From the NCBI RefSeq assembly GCF_022347205.1, contig NZ_JAKRNE010000002.1, positions 124,001 through 188,000 on the forward strand: 64,000 nucleotides of DNA, given 5' to 3'. Below the pieces are notes generated by a model. The model ran no database searches. It saw only the letters and a program-made list of their open reading frames with translations, and had not been told where the DNA came from. The DNA is from Corynebacterium sp. ACRPO. GTDB lineage: Bacteria; Actinomycetota; Actinomycetes; Mycobacteriales; Mycobacteriaceae. Shown here piece after piece: positions 17,447 through 27,131 of this stretch; the stretch's first letter is position 1; each line of letters starts with the position of its first letter. Both the position numbers and the translations under genes were made by a program.

Positions 17447-18313
17447 ATGCTTTCTCATATCGTCGACATTCTGGCCGATCCCAACGATGGCACCGCGCTT
17501 TCTGGTGCCGATGATTTCTCTCGACTCGTCTCGGAATCCGGCCACTCTTTTGATGTGGCCAAGCAGGGCTATGTCACCCTTGCCGCCGGCGCCGGGCTCA
17601 AGCACAAGGGCGATGACATGGATATGGTCAACGCCCGCGAGACCTATTTGGCCATGGGCCACTTCGCGCCCTTCGTCGAGGCGGTAACCGGGGCCGTCCA
17701 GGACGCACTGGATTCCGCCTCCTTGGCCGAGTCCACGCCCGCCTCCCTCCTCGAGGTGGGTGCCGGCACCGGCTACTACCTGGCGCATACTCTGGACTCC
17801 ATCGCGGAGGCCCGCGGCGTCGGCCTCGACATTTCCCCGCACGCCGCGAAGCACTTGGCTAAGTGCCACTCGCGCGTCGGTGCCGTCGTGGCCGATGTGT
17901 GGGAGCGCCTGCCCATCCGGGATGAGTCCGTCAACGCAATCTCCGTCGTCTTCGCCCCGCGCAATCCCGCCGAGTTCCAACGCGTGCTCGCCCCGGGTGG
18001 CCAGGTCATCGTCTTGACCCCGGGCGCCGGACACCTGGATGAGCTGCGCGAGCCGCTCGGCATCCTCGGCGTTGAAGAGGGCAAGGTCGAGCGCATGTAT
18101 GAGCAGGCCGAGGGCTTCCTCGAGCAGGCGGCGGACCCGGTCGATATCTCGTTCCCCATCGAGCTTGATAAGGCCTCCGTCGCCGCTCAGGTCGGCATGA
18201 GCCCGTCCGCGCGCCACATCAGCGCCGGCGAACTCGCCGAGCGCATGGCCGCACTGCCCCCGACGCTCACGGTCACCGCCCGCGCCCGCCTGGACCGCCT
18301 TCGCGCCGTATAA
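17447..18313 (+). CDS. RlmA-like rRNA (guanine-N1) methyltransferase, no zinc cysteines
   Basis: This 288-residue SAM-dependent methyltransferase has motif I LLEVGAGTGYYLAHTLD and the RlmA landmarks HSFDVAKQGYVTL and MVNARETYLAMGHFAPF. RlmA/TlrB enzymes methylate G745/G748 of 23S rRNA and carry four N-terminal zinc cysteines. Here the first 30 residues contain no cysteine. It probably still methylates rRNA, but the zinc finger is gone. It starts 9 bp after the DUF3117 gene. Confidence 0.82.
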   Translation: MLSHIVDILADPNDGTALSGADDFSRLVSESGHSFDVAKQGYVTLAAGAGLKHKGDDMDMVNARETYLAMGHFAPFVEAVTGAVQDALDSASLAESTPASLLEVGAGTGYYLAHTLDSIAEARGVGLDISPHAAKHLAKCHSRVGAVVADVWERLPIRDESVNAISVVFAPRNPAEFQRVLAPGGQVIVLTPGAGHLDELREPLGILGVEEGKVERMYEQAEGFLEQAADPVDISFPIELDKASVAAQVGMSPSARHISAGELAERMAALPPTLTVTARARLDRLRAV

Positions 18314-18340
18314 GCCCCCGGCCTGCGGCAGCCACCTTCA

Positions 18341-18628
18341 CCGCCCTTCGCGCTCACCGGCAGCGTGTGGGGCGGTTCTTTCGTCTCCCCAGTGAGCGCG
18401 AAGGGCGCGTGTGAGGGAGCGAGGGGAGGTTTCCGCCCTTGCCGCTCACCGGCACACGCTTGCCGACGCCCCAGCTTTTCCCTGTGAGCGCGAAGGGCGC
18501 GTGTGAGGGAGCGAGGGGAGACGCGGCCTAGCGGAGTGAGGCCGAAAACGCGCAATCCCGCCCTTGCCGCTCACCAGGAGAGGCGTAACCGCGCTGGGCG
18601 GCTGCGCTGGTGAGCGCGAAGGGTGGGG
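18341..18628. repeat. Intergenic hairpin repeat cluster C (three units)
   Basis: The 352-bp gap between two converging genes (18314-18665) is filled by three inverted-repeat units of about 68-72 bp: left arms 18341-18360, 18433-18453, 18557-18578; right arms 18391-18408, 18482-18500, 18607-18628. A 37-bp block beginning GTGAGCGCGAAGGGCGCG is identical at 18392-18428 and 18484-18520, showing recent tandem duplication. I see no gene in this stretch. Confidence 0.82.
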
Positions 18629-18665
18629 AGGGACGGGCCGGGTGAGGCGGCGCTGAGAGCTGGGG

Positions 18666-20108
18666 TTAAAGCTTGGAACCGGAGCGCTGCCAGTCCTGCT
18701 CGATGACGGCATCGCCGGAGGTCTCGACTCGCAGGCCGGAGCAGCCACCTTCGAAGTAGACGCGAGAGGCCATCGCGATGAGGCCGCCGTCGACGAATAC
18801 CTCAACGGTGGAGCCGTCTTGGATGATGGTGAGGGTATCGGAGTCGCCTTCGGCAAGCGTGGCGGTGGCGGGTTCGGAATCAGCGAAACAGTGGTCGAAG
18901 GCCTTGTTCATGGAGCGATCGAGGCTGATGTCATCGCCGGAGTGGCAGATGGTGGCGGCGGGGTCACCGGCGCCGTCGAGAAGCGTGACCGTTACGCAGG
19001 AACCGGAAGGGACCTCCATGACGCCGGTCCAGGAACGGGCGTAATCGGACAGCTTGACGGCATCGGGCAGGCCGCGGGCGGGTGCTTGGTAGAGGACGCC
19101 GCCCTCGAGGGTGACCCGGCGAGGCAGGGACAGGGCATTGGCCCAGCCTTCGGCCTCCCAGGAGGCGTGCGCGGTGGCGTCGTCGCCGCGGCCGTTGCCG
19201 TTGAGGAGGCCGACGATGACGGCGCGCTCGTAGCGCTGCTCTGGGGTGAGAGTGCCGGTGGTGGTGTTGGTACTGCGCGGACGGGAGAAATCATGGCCGA
19301 AGTCCACCCGGCGGAAGCCAGAGGCCACGGTAAAAGTGGTGCCCTCCAGCCGGCCGACGAGGTAGCCGGAGACGTCGCGGCCGCCGCGCTCTAGGGTGAC
19401 GAAAAGGACGTCGTAGATATTGCCGTCTACCTCATCGCGCAGGCGGACCAAGCGAGGAGAGACAACCGGTGGGATGGGCGAGGTAGCGGGGACCTCGCCT
19501 TCCAAGAAGCCAGGGTCGCCGTCGAAGTTGAGGCCGCCGCGCAGGTGCCAAGACACGCCATCGGCGGATTCGAGGATGACGGGAACCGGGGCGTCGGAGT
19601 GGCCGGTGAGCGCTAGCATGAGCCAGCCATCGTGGCCGGCATCGCGGTCCTCGGAGGCCCAATCAGGCACCACGCAGGGCGAGCGGAAGTGATCAAAGTT
19701 GCGGGTATTGCCTACGACCTCGCCAAAACGAACGACATTGGGGTCGAGGGCCTGGGGGTCATCGGAGACCTCGCAGATTTCGTCCACGTCGGCGTAGCGG
19801 GCGAGGTGAACGGCGATACCGGCGGCGGTCACGGAGGTGAAGTAGAGGTGGATATCGTCCGGGCCTTGGGCTACGGAACCTGCGCGCAGGGAGAGCTCGC
19901 CGCCAACGGGGGCGAGGACATCGTCGCAGTCCAACCAGTCAAAGGGAGACTCTTCGGAGTAGGTGTGTCCCCAGCGGGCAGGGGAGTCCGCGGTGGGGCG
20001 GTACTGGTAGAACAGGTGCCAGGTATCGCCGTCGCGCAGGATACCAGCGGGGGCGTCGAGGACGCCGTCTTCGGGGACAAAATGCAGTTCGGGGCGGTGA
20101 GTTGTCAC
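18666..20108 (-). CDS. GH32-fold protein lacking all three catalytic acids
   Basis: This 480-residue protein has the GH32 five-bladed propeller pattern (HLFYQYRP at about 31-38, RWGHTYSEES) and a C-terminal beta-sandwich (VEVFVDGGLIAMASRVYFEG). The nucleophile motif NDPNG is DAPAG (A19), RDP is RSP (S143), and ECP aligns with VSP (V216). GH32 enzymes hydrolyse sucrose/fructans using these acids, so hydrolysis is unlikely here. The gene lies 12 bp downstream of glgA in the same direction, so it may be a glycogen-linked sugar-binding or regulatory protein (inference). Confidence 0.8.
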   Translation of the reverse strand: MTTHRPELHFVPEDGVLDAPAGILRDGDTWHLFYQYRPTADSPARWGHTYSEESPFDWLDCDDVLAPVGGELSLRAGSVAQGPDDIHLYFTSVTAAGIAVHLARYADVDEICEVSDDPQALDPNVVRFGEVVGNTRNFDHFRSPCVVPDWASEDRDAGHDGWLMLALTGHSDAPVPVILESADGVSWHLRGGLNFDGDPGFLEGEVPATSPIPPVVSPRLVRLRDEVDGNIYDVLFVTLERGGRDVSGYLVGRLEGTTFTVASGFRRVDFGHDFSRPRSTNTTTGTLTPEQRYERAVIVGLLNGNGRGDDATAHASWEAEGWANALSLPRRVTLEGGVLYQAPARGLPDAVKLSDYARSWTGVMEVPSGSCVTVTLLDGAGDPAATICHSGDDISLDRSMNKAFDHCFADSEPATATLAEGDSDTLTIIQDGSTVEVFVDGGLIAMASRVYFEGGCSGLRVETSGDAVIEQDWQRSGSKL

Positions 20109-20120
20109 GGCTATCCTTCC

Positions 20121-21275
20121 TTAAATCAAGCTGCGGTAGATATCGACGGTCTGGGCGGCAATGGTAGCCCAAGAGAAATCGCGGATGGCGCGCTCGCGGC
20201 CGGCGCGGCCAAAATTGGCGGCGCGCTCTTTATCGACGGCGAGGTCATTGACGGCGGCGGCGAGGTCGGCTTCGAAGGCGGCGGTAGCGGCGGCGTCGTA
20301 TGGCACCAGCACACCGGTCTCGCCATCGACCACAACCTCCGGAATGCCGCCTACGTTGGAGGCGACAACGGCCGTGCCGCAGGCCATAGCTTCCAGGTTG
20401 ACGATGCCGAGCGGCTCGTAGATGGACGGGCAAACAAACACATCCGCACCGGAGTAAATCTGCTGGACCTCGTTGCGCGGGAGCATGTCCTTGACCCAGA
20501 AAATACCATCGCGCTGGGCGCGCAGCTCATTCACCAGCGCCTCGGTCTCCGCCGCGATTTCGGGCGTATCGGGCGCGCCGGCACACAGCACCAGCTGGAT
20601 ATCCGGATCGAATTTCTGCGCCGCCTGCAACAGGTGCTTCACGCCTTTTTGCCGGGTAATGCGGCCGACGAAGGCAACGATGGGGCGTTGCTTATCGACG
20701 CCCAGCTTGTCCAACACATCTCCCTCTCGTGGCTGCCACAGCTCGGTGTCGATGCCGTTGAGGACAACGTGGACCTTGGAGGCGTCGATCCGTGGGTAAG
20801 CATCAAGGATGGAGTCCTTCATGCCGGCGGAGACGGCGATGACGGCGTCGGCATATTCCATGGCGTTCTTCTCGGACCACGAGGAAACGTCATAGCCGCC
20901 GCCGAGCTGCTCGCGCTTCCACGGGCGGTGCGGCTCCAGCGAGTGGGCGGTGACCACATGCGGAATATCGTAGAGCTGGGCGGAGAGGTGGCCGGCAAGA
21001 CCCGTGTACCACGTGTGGGAATGGGCGATGTCGATATCGGAGGCGGCATCGGCCATGCGAAGCCCAGTGGACAAAGTCTTAAGCGCGCCATTAGCACCCT
21101 CAAGTGCGGGGTCCACGCCGTGGACAAATACGTCTTCTTCTTCGCGCGGGGAGCCCATGCAGTGCACGGAGACATCGATGATATCGCGCATAAAACGGGT
21201 GAGTTCAGCTACGTGAACTCCGGCCCCGCCGTAGATTTCCGGCGGGTATTCTTTGGAAAAGATTCCGGCTCTCAT
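20121..21275 (-). CDS. glgA: Glycogen synthase / maltose-1-phosphate-type glucosyltransferase
   Basis: This 384-residue GT4 enzyme has the N-terminal [18 protein letters not shown] and the C-terminal donor-site E-x7-E in [23 protein letters not shown] choose ATG 21275, since the product then begins [13 protein letters not shown] like other actinobacterial GlgA/GlgM; the open frame upstream is in the divergent promoter. Corynebacterial members are called glycogen synthase, while the mycobacterial orthologue GlgM makes maltose-1-phosphate from ADP-glucose; sequence alone does not decide. Divergent from glgC, its probable ADP-glucose supplier. Confidence 0.92.
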   Translation of the reverse strand: MRAGIFSKEYPPEIYGGAGVHVAELTRFMRDIIDVSVHCMGSPREEEDVFVHGVDPALEGANGALKTLSTGLRMADAASDIDIAHSHTWYTGLAGHLSAQLYDIPHVVTAHSLEPHRPWKREQLGGGYDVSSWSEKNAMEYADAVIAVSAGMKDSILDAYPRIDASKVHVVLNGIDTELWQPREGDVLDKLGVDKQRPIVAFVGRITRQKGVKHLLQAAQKFDPDIQLVLCAGAPDTPEIAAETEALVNELRAQRDGIFWVKDMLPRNEVQQIYSGADVFVCPSIYEPLGIVNLEAMACGTAVVASNVGGIPEVVVDGETGVLVPYDAAATAAFEADLAAAVNDLAVDKERAANFGRAGRERAIRDFSWATIAAQTVDIYRSLI

Positions 21276-21384
21276 GCCCACCCAGAATACGTATCTCTGG
21301 TGCCGCGTGCAGAAATACGGGATGGGGGTAGAAATGTGCATATATCTGCTGCGAAATGTGGGATTTGCGGTTAGGTTTGGAAAC

Positions 21385-22602
21385 GTGAGAAGCCTGCCAA
21401 ATGTCCTAGCCATCGTCCTCGCCGGCGGCGAGGGAAAGCGTCTTTTTCCCCTGACCGAAGACCGCGCTAAACCCGCCGTGCCTTTTGGCGGTTCCTACCG
21501 CCTCATTGACTTTGTCCTGTCCAATCTGGTCAACGCCGGTTTCCTCAAGATTGCGGTGCTGACCCAGTACAAGTCCCACTCCCTGGACCGCCACATTTCC
21601 CAGGCGTGGAACTTAGCAGGGCCGACGCCGCAGTACATTGCCTCGGTGCCTGCCCAGCAGCGCCGCGGCAAGCGGTGGTACAACGGCTCCGCGGATGCCA
21701 TTGTGCAGTCGCTTAACCTCATCTATGACGAGAATCCGGACTACGTCATCGTCTTCGGCGCAGACCATGTCTATCGCATGGATCCGGCGCAGATGGTAGA
21801 AGAGCACATTGCCACGGGGCTGGATTGCTCGGTGGCCGGCATTCGCGTGCCGCGCTCGGAGGCAACGGCGTTCGGATGCATCCAGGCCGATGGCATGGGA
21901 ACCATCACGGAGTTCGTGGAAAAGCCTGCGGACCCACCGGCTACGCCGGATGATCCGAATATGAGCTATGCCTCGATGGGCAACTATGTCTTTACGGCGC
22001 AGGCGCTTATTGACGCCCTCTTGGAGGACGAAAAGAACGAGGACTCGGCCCACGATATGGGCGGCGATATTATCCCGTACTTTGTGGAGCGTGGGCAGGC
22101 GCATGTTTATGACTTCATGGCCAATGAGGTGCCGGGGTCTACCGAGCGCGATCACGGCTACTGGCGCGACGTGGGAACCATTGATTCTTTCTATGAAGCG
22201 CACATGGACATGATTTCGGTGCATCCGATCTTTAACCTCTATAACCGGAATTGGCCGATTCACTCCACGGATGACTCCAATTTCCCTCCGGCGAAGTTCG
22301 TGCAAAATGGCATCGCGCAGTCTTCGATGGTGGCGCCGGGCTGCATCGTCTCTGGCGGCACGGTGCGCAATTCCGTGCTGGCGTCTGATGTCCACGTGGC
22401 CGATGGCGCCACGGTCGAAGGATCGGTCATCCTGCCGGGCGTGCGCATCGGCCGTGGTGCGGTGGTGCGCCGCGCGATCCTCGATAAGAACGTCGTCGTC
22501 AGCGATGGCGCAATTATCGGCGTGGACCGCGAGCGCGATGAGGAGCGCTTCAAGGTTTCTGACGGCGGCGTGGTTGTCGTCGGCAAAAACCAGAAGGTCT
22601 AG
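21385..22602 (+). CDS. glgC: Glucose-1-phosphate adenylyltransferase (ADP-glucose synthase)
   Basis: This 405-residue protein makes ADP-glucose from ATP and glucose-1-phosphate. The nucleotidyltransferase motif is [21 protein letters not shown], with [25 protein letters not shown] and EFVEKPA, and a C-terminal left-handed beta-helix ([19 protein letters not shown]). I choose GTG 21385, with TAGGTT about 8 nt upstream, suggesting leaderless translation. Its stop shares the palindrome CTAG with the stop of the converging methyltransferase gene. Confidence 0.94.
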   Translation: MRSLPNVLAIVLAGGEGKRLFPLTEDRAKPAVPFGGSYRLIDFVLSNLVNAGFLKIAVLTQYKSHSLDRHISQAWNLAGPTPQYIASVPAQQRRGKRWYNGSADAIVQSLNLIYDENPDYVIVFGADHVYRMDPAQMVEEHIATGLDCSVAGIRVPRSEATAFGCIQADGMGTITEFVEKPADPPATPDDPNMSYASMGNYVFTAQALIDALLEDEKNEDSAHDMGGDIIPYFVERGQAHVYDFMANEVPGSTERDHGYWRDVGTIDSFYEAHMDMISVHPIFNLYNRNWPIHSTDDSNFPPAKFVQNGIAQSSMVAPGCIVSGGTVRNSVLASDVHVADGATVEGSVILPGVRIGRGAVVRRAILDKNVVVSDGAIIGVDRERDEERFKVSDGGVVVVGKNQKV

Positions 22603-23246
22603 AGCTTCGTTACGAGGGTGAGTCCGGACCCCAACGGCAAGCGGGTGACGTTCGCGCCCTCGAGCTCGCGCAGGTACTCGTCTGCTTCGCGCGCGGCGGC
22701 GGTGTCGCGGTCGGTCCGGGAGACGTCGGCAAGCGTGCCATCGAGCAAAGAATTGGCCAAGACCAGGGTGCCGCCTTGGTGCAGCAGTGGCCACGCGGCC
22801 TTGATGATGGCGGGGAGCTCGAGCGCGGCGACGTCGGCGTAGATGACCTGGTAGGCATCATTAGCCAGGCGGCCCATGACCTCGAGTGGGCGAGACGGCA
22901 GGAAGCGGCCGCGTGAAGATGCATAGCCCGCCTCGCGGAAGGCGGTCTTGGCGCTGCGCTGGTGCTCAGCCTCGGGGTCGATGCAGGTCAAAATGCCATT
23001 ATCGGGCATGCCGGCAAGCAGGTAGAGGCCTACTACATTAGCGGCCGGGGTGATCGCCACGGACTGGGGGCGTTCGGTAGAACCGGACGAGGCGGCCGTC
23101 AGCGTGGTGAGCAGCTGGCCCGTTGATTCATCTGGAACGGGCAGACCGTACTCATCGGCGTGGTCGCGCGCGCCACGCAGGGCCGCGGAGGGCTCGCTGG
23201 TGGTCTCGATATAAGAACGCAGTGCTTCATATGCGGTAGTAGTCAC
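22599..23246 (-). CDS. O-methyltransferase family protein
   Basis: With GTG 23246 this is a 215-residue SAM-dependent O-methyltransferase of the Rv1220c type. It has a helical N-terminus ([19 protein letters not shown]), [22 protein letters not shown] as the SAM-binding region, and [14 protein letters not shown] / [13 protein letters not shown]. The substrate is unknown. It overlaps glgC by 4 bp tail to tail and diverges from sigE, as in mycobacteria. Confidence 0.82.
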   Translation of the reverse strand: MTTTAYEALRSYIETTSEPSAALRGARDHADEYGLPVPDESTGQLLTTLTAASSGSTERPQSVAITPAANVVGLYLLAGMPDNGILTCIDPEAEHQRSAKTAFREAGYASSRGRFLPSRPLEVMGRLANDAYQVIYADVAALELPAIIKAAWPLLHQGGTLVLANSLLDGTLADVSRTDRDTAAAREADEYLRELEGANVTRLPLGSGLTLVTKL

Positions 23247-23325
23247 GTAATAAACCTTAGGGAAAAGTGTTCGCAAATGTGGTAAAAACGCGCCTAGCCA
23301 GCAAGGTTGTGGTAGGTGGGGATAA

Positions 23326-23368
23326 TGTGACGGACTCACAGGAAATTATCAGCACTGTGGCTGGAGTT
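23326..23368 (+). promoter_or_regulatory. sigE promoter region: inverted repeat and ECF-type promoter
   Basis: TGTGA-CGGAC-TCACA (23326-23340) is an inverted repeat close to the corynebacterial GlxR half-sites but with a 5-bp spacer where 6 is usual. Directly after it, GGAA (23341-23344) and GTT (23366-23368), separated by 21 bp, fit the corynebacterial SigH/ECF pattern. Autoregulated or SigH-driven sigE transcription is inferred. Confidence 0.4.
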
Positions 23369-23397
23369 TCACTTTGAAGTATAGAAAGATGACATGC

Positions 23398-24042
23398 ATG
23401 ACAACAACGAAGCGCGATGCCGAATCCCTTCAGCCCGCCACCCCTGAGGCGGCGTTGACCGGTACCGCGGCGTTCGATGCCGGCGAAGCCGACATGCCCG
23501 CTTGGGGTGATCTCGTGGCCGAACACGCCGATGGCGTTTATCGCTTGGCGTACCGACTCTCTGGTAATCAGCACGATGCAGAGGATCTCACCCAGGAAAC
23601 CTTCATGCGCGTCTTCCGCTCCCTGGATAAATACCAGGCCGGTACGTTTGAAGGCTGGCTGCACCGCATTACCACCAACCTCTTCTTGGATATGGTTCGC
23701 CACCGCTCCAAGATCCGCATGGAGGCCCTGCCGGAGGATTATGAGCGCGTGCCCGGCACGGATATGACCCCGGAGCAGGCCTATACTGTGGCCAACTTGG
23801 ACCCGGCGCTGCAGTCTGCGCTCGATGGTCTGGCTCCCGATTTCCGCGTGGCCGTGGTGCTGTGTGATGTGGTTGGCATGAGCTATGACGAAATTGCAGA
23901 AACCCTAGGCGTCAAGATGGGTACGGTGCGCTCTCGCATCCACCGTGGTCGCTCGCAGCTGCGTGCGGCACTCGAAAAGGAAGCACAAACCAATGCGGAA
24001 ACCCGCATGCTGCTGCGCACGCGTTTAATCACCGCGCGCTAA
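23398..24042 (+). CDS. sigE: ECF sigma factor SigE
   Basis: This is a 214-residue ECF sigma factor from ATG 23398; in-frame ATG 23389 and TTG 23374 are alternatives. Region 2 is present as [29 protein letters not shown], and region 4 as [42 protein letters not shown]. SigE controls the cell-envelope stress response in corynebacteria and mycobacteria. The anti-sigma factor gene follows, then tatB and mrp, the conserved order. Confidence 0.93.
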   Translation: MTTTKRDAESLQPATPEAALTGTAAFDAGEADMPAWGDLVAEHADGVYRLAYRLSGNQHDAEDLTQETFMRVFRSLDKYQAGTFEGWLHRITTNLFLDMVRHRSKIRMEALPEDYERVPGTDMTPEQAYTVANLDPALQSALDGLAPDFRVAVVLCDVVGMSYDEIAETLGVKMGTVRSRIHRGRSQLRAALEKEAQTNAETRMLLRTRLITAR

Positions 24043-24060
24043 ACTTTAAAGAAACTGCAT

Positions 24061-24083
24061 AGTCCCCGCTGCCGGCGGGGACT
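24061..24083 (+). terminator. Stem-loop between sigE and its anti-sigma gene
   Basis: AGTCCCCGC and GCGGGGACT pair perfectly (9 bp) around a 5-nt loop, followed only by TTCC. It is a weak terminator or an attenuator that could lower anti-sigma synthesis relative to SigE. Confidence 0.5.
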
Positions 24084-24127
24084 TTCCGTGTCACTGAAGG
24101 CCAAGCAACTAGTGGAGGAGGGTGTCG

Positions 24128-24577
24128 ATGGACTCGCTGCGAGGACGCCGGCCCGTGTCCATGCTGGGCGTGCGCGGCGGATTCGATACTGCCCAGGCCA
24201 AGGCTCGCGATAAGGCGAAAGCCAAGGCTCGGCGCAGCGATACCATCGGGCACCTTGGCCCTGAGGCTGTCGTTGCCTTCGTAGATGGGGAGATGGAACC
24301 GAAATTCATGCACCGTGTGCGCATCCATTTGGTGCACTGCGCCGAGTGCCGCGCGGATGTGCACCAGCAGCGCCATGCCTCAGAGTGGGTTCGCCACTGC
24401 GCGGATTCCGCGAAGGTCAAGGCACCGCAATCCCTGCTGGCAAAGCTCGCGGGCATTGCCACCGAAGAGGTTGCTCCCGGGCCGGATGCTGCAACGCCTG
24501 TGTACCGGCCGCAGCAGGATTTCTTGGACAAGGTGGAGATGGTGGTTCGCGCAATCAAGCACAATCAGCGCGGCTAA
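24128..24577 (+). CDS. cseE: Zinc-binding anti-sigma factor (CseE/RseA type)
   Basis: ATG 24128 with GGAGGAG about 9 nt upstream gives 149 residues; a GTG at 24122 is too close to that site. The ZAS motif H-x3-C-x2-C is present as HLVHCAEC (H67, C71, C74). No transmembrane helix is seen, so it should be a soluble redox- or zinc-sensitive inhibitor of SigE. The N-terminal 40 residues are Lys/Arg/Ala-rich. Confidence 0.85.
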   Translation: MDSLRGRRPVSMLGVRGGFDTAQAKARDKAKAKARRSDTIGHLGPEAVVAFVDGEMEPKFMHRVRIHLVHCAECRADVHQQRHASEWVRHCADSAKVKAPQSLLAKLAGIATEEVAPGPDAATPVYRPQQDFLDKVEMVVRAIKHNQRG

Positions 24578-24600
24578 GAGTGAGGGACTAGTATTTAACC

Positions 24601-25149
24601 GTGTTTTCTTCCATTGGTTGGCCCGAGATTTTCGTCATCGTACTCTTGGGCATCATCGTCATCGGCCCGGAGCGCATGCCCGAGGTGATTAAGGATGTGC
24701 GCGCGGCCATCTACGCGGCGCGCAAGGCTATCAATAACGCCAAGGCGGAACTCAACGGCGAGATGGGCTCGATTACCTCGGAATTCGATGACATCCGCGG
24801 CCCGCTCACCCAAGCTGCCCAGTGGACGCGCCTAGGCCCTAAGGGTGCAATTACTAAGGCGCTTTTCGACGGCGACGATTCCGCCTGGGACGATTTCAAC
24901 CCCAAGAAAATGGCAGAAAACGTCAAGACCGCTACCGCGCCACAGGAGCCGGAGCAACAGCCGCAGTCCCAACCGCAGCAGCAGCGCCCGAGCTTCGACT
25001 ACTCCCAGATCTATGCCGAGCAGCCGCAGCCAGAGCCCCAGCAACGCCCCCAAGATTCCCAGTCGACGGAGCAGCCCGCGCCCGAGAAAAAGCCGCCACG
25101 CAGTGGGGAAGAATCCACCGGCGGCGGCTTGTGGGGCGATGTAACCTAG
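24601..25149 (+). CDS. tatB: Sec-independent translocase subunit TatB
   Basis: This 182-residue protein starts at GTG with one N-terminal helix (about residues 5-21) and the TatB motif [18 protein letters not shown], then an amphipathic helix and a long Gln/Pro-rich tail. TatB passes folded twin-arginine substrates to TatC. Its position after sigE and the anti-sigma gene matches actinobacterial synteny. It converges on mrp with 5 bp between the stops. Confidence 0.93.
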   Translation: MFSSIGWPEIFVIVLLGIIVIGPERMPEVIKDVRAAIYAARKAINNAKAELNGEMGSITSEFDDIRGPLTQAAQWTRLGPKGAITKALFDGDDSAWDDFNPKKMAENVKTATAPQEPEQQPQSQPQQQRPSFDYSQIYAEQPQPEPQQRPQDSQSTEQPAPEKKPPRSGEESTGGGLWGDVT

Positions 25150-25154
25150 GGGGG

Positions 25155-26285
25155 TTAGTTCACGCCTAGGTTGAGGTTTTTGCCCACCAGGGAATCGGAG
25201 CGGATGGCCAGCTTATCGGCCACCGCCTGAATCTGTTGGGCGGCGGGGGACTCGGGGGAATCGAGAACAATCGGCGTGCCGGCATCGCCACCGCTGCGCA
25301 AAGTGGGATCCAGCGGCACGGATGCCAGCAGCGGCACCTCGTGGCCCAAGATGACGCCTAGGCGATCGGCCACAATCTGTCCGCCGCCGGAACCAAAGAC
25401 ATCCATGGTGGAGCCATCCGGCATCACCATGGCTCCCATGTTTTCAATTACGCCGGCCACGCGCTGGCGGGTCTGCTGGGAGATGGATCCGGCGCGCTCT
25501 GCCACCTCTGCCGCAGCGGCCTGCGGGGTGGTGACAATGAGTAGCTCTGCATTGGGAATGAGCTGGGCTACGGAGAGGGCGACGTCGCCGGTGCCCGGTG
25601 GCAGATCCAAGAGTAGGACGTCGAGGTCGCCCCAAAAAACGTCAGCCAGGAATTGCTGCAGAGCGCGGTGGAGCATGGGCCCGCGCCAGACCACTGGGGC
25701 ATTGCCCTCCACAAACTGCCCGATGGAAATGTGCTTAATGCCATGAGAAATCGGCGGCAGCAGCATCTCATCATCGAGCACCGTCGGACCGTCGGTGCAT
25801 CCCAAGAGGTTAGGCACGGAGTGGCCGTAAATATCGGCGTCCACAATGCCAACCTTGAGGCCCTTCTGGACCAGCGCTGCGGCAAGGTTTACGGTCATGG
25901 AGGACTTGCCCACGCCGCCCTTACCGGAGGCCACCGCGAAAACGCGAGTGGTGGAATCCGGCTTTGCAAATGGGATTTCCGGCTCGGCCTGGCCGCCGCG
26001 GAGCTTCTTCTTGAGCTCGCGACGCTGCTCATCGCTCATGGCTTCCATCGTCACCGTGACGTTTCCAACGCCCTTGATATCCTCTACCGCAGCGCGGGTA
26101 TTGGACTCGATGGTGGACTTCATGGGGCAGCCAGCGATGGTGAGGTAAATTTCCACGGCCACGTCATTACCGGTGACGGTAACGGACTTCACCATGTTGA
26201 GCTCGGTGATGGGGCGGCCGATTTCGGGGTCTTCGACGCGGGAGAGTGCCTCGCGTACGGCGGATTCAGTAATAACGCTAGACAT
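25155..26285 (-). CDS. mrp: Mrp/NBP35-type P-loop ATPase (iron-sulfur cluster carrier family)
   Basis: With ATG 26285 this is 376 residues: an N-terminal MIP18/DUF59 domain (about 1-95, TIAGCPMKSTIE) and a deviant Walker A SGKGGVGKSSMTVNLAAAL, then LLLDLPPGTGD. Enterobacterial ApbC/Mrp bind a transferable Fe-S cluster through a C-terminal CxxC. Here the matching place reads VIENMGAMVMPDGSTMDVFG, without cysteines, so cluster binding must differ. TAAGAT lies 10 nt upstream of the ATG; in-frame ATG 26297 is also possible. Confidence 0.87.
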   Translation of the reverse strand: MSSVITESAVREALSRVEDPEIGRPITELNMVKSVTVTGNDVAVEIYLTIAGCPMKSTIESNTRAAVEDIKGVGNVTVTMEAMSDEQRRELKKKLRGGQAEPEIPFAKPDSTTRVFAVASGKGGVGKSSMTVNLAAALVQKGLKVGIVDADIYGHSVPNLLGCTDGPTVLDDEMLLPPISHGIKHISIGQFVEGNAPVVWRGPMLHRALQQFLADVFWGDLDVLLLDLPPGTGDVALSVAQLIPNAELLIVTTPQAAAAEVAERAGSISQQTRQRVAGVIENMGAMVMPDGSTMDVFGSGGGQIVADRLGVILGHEVPLLASVPLDPTLRSGGDAGTPIVLDSPESPAAQQIQAVADKLAIRSDSLVGKNLNLGVN

Positions 26286-26390
26286 AACCCTTGCCATCTT
26301 AGTCACGCCGCAACAGGAGGTAAACACACCCTCGGTGTAGAATCAGCTAGACGCTCACGTGCCGCTAACTAAAAGGAGAAGAGTATCGCT

Positions 26391-27131
26391 ATGCGCAGCT
26401 TTGCCCGCCCCGCCCGCGCCATTGCCGGTGTGGTGCTGTCCGCAACGCTGCTTACCGGCTGCTCTTCCCAGTTCGATACCAACCCCTTTGCTAAGAGCTC
26501 CCAGAGCGAGCCCATCGGCATCTTGGTGGATACCAATGAGACCGACCAGCTGGTCCTTGCAGAGATCTACCGCCAGGAGCTGATGGGTCAGGGCCGCGAG
26601 GCGTCCATTGTGAAGGAAGACATCTTCCAAGAGACCAAGGGCGGGCGTTCCATGAACCCGGGCGGCAATTTCTATGTGGGCTGCACCGGCGCGTTCCTTA
26701 ATATCCTCAATCCCGGTGAGGCGCGGGCGATTTCTAAGGATTACAAGAAGGCACAGAAAGCTTCTGAGCCCGGCGGGGAGGACTACCTGGCGCGGACCCA
26801 CATTGCGCTCATGTCGAGCTTGCCCACGGATACCACCACGGTCGAGCCTTCCGGTGCCAGCGGCTGCGAGGAGGCTGAGCCCGAGTTGCCAGAGAATTTC
26901 GTGGTGCTCTATCAGGACGATCTCTTCGACCGCGAAGAGCGCCAGGCCGTGGCCTCGCTGACTAAGTTCCTTACCCAAAAAGATCTCTCTGACATGGCCG
27001 AAGAGGTAGAAAACGACGACTCCAGCGCGGAGAAGGTCGTGCGCTCCTGGATGAATTCCTCCGGCGTCGACATTGCCCATGAAGAAGGCGACTCCGATTC
27101 TTCCGGCGGGTCGAATCTCACTGGTTCTTAA
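26391..27131 (+). CDS. Secreted lipoprotein of unknown function
   Basis: This 246-residue protein has a type II signal peptide with lipobox LTGC (Cys about residue 25), then a globular domain (PIGILVDTNETDQLVLAEIYRQELMGQGREASIVKED) resembling the first lobe of a periplasmic solute-binding fold, about 100 further residues, and a Ser/Gly/Asp-rich tail. Two further cysteines (NFYVGCTGAF, ASGCEEAEP) may form a disulfide. It diverges from mrp. I do not recognise a family. Confidence 0.72.
   Translation: MRSFARPARAIAGVVLSATLLTGCSSQFDTNPFAKSSQSEPIGILVDTNETDQLVLAEIYRQELMGQGREASIVKEDIFQETKGGRSMNPGGNFYVGCTGAFLNILNPGEARAISKDYKKAQKASEPGGEDYLARTHIALMSSLPTDTTTVEPSGASGCEEAEPELPENFVVLYQDDLFDREERQAVASLTKFLTQKDLSDMAEEVENDDSSAEKVVRSWMNSSGVDIAHEEGDSDSSGGSNLTGS

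Noticed and set aside
18341..18628. Repeats resembling a CRISPR array
   Set aside because: The units are inverted rather than direct, spacing and loop length vary, and no cas gene is present; they fit the dispersed hairpin family.
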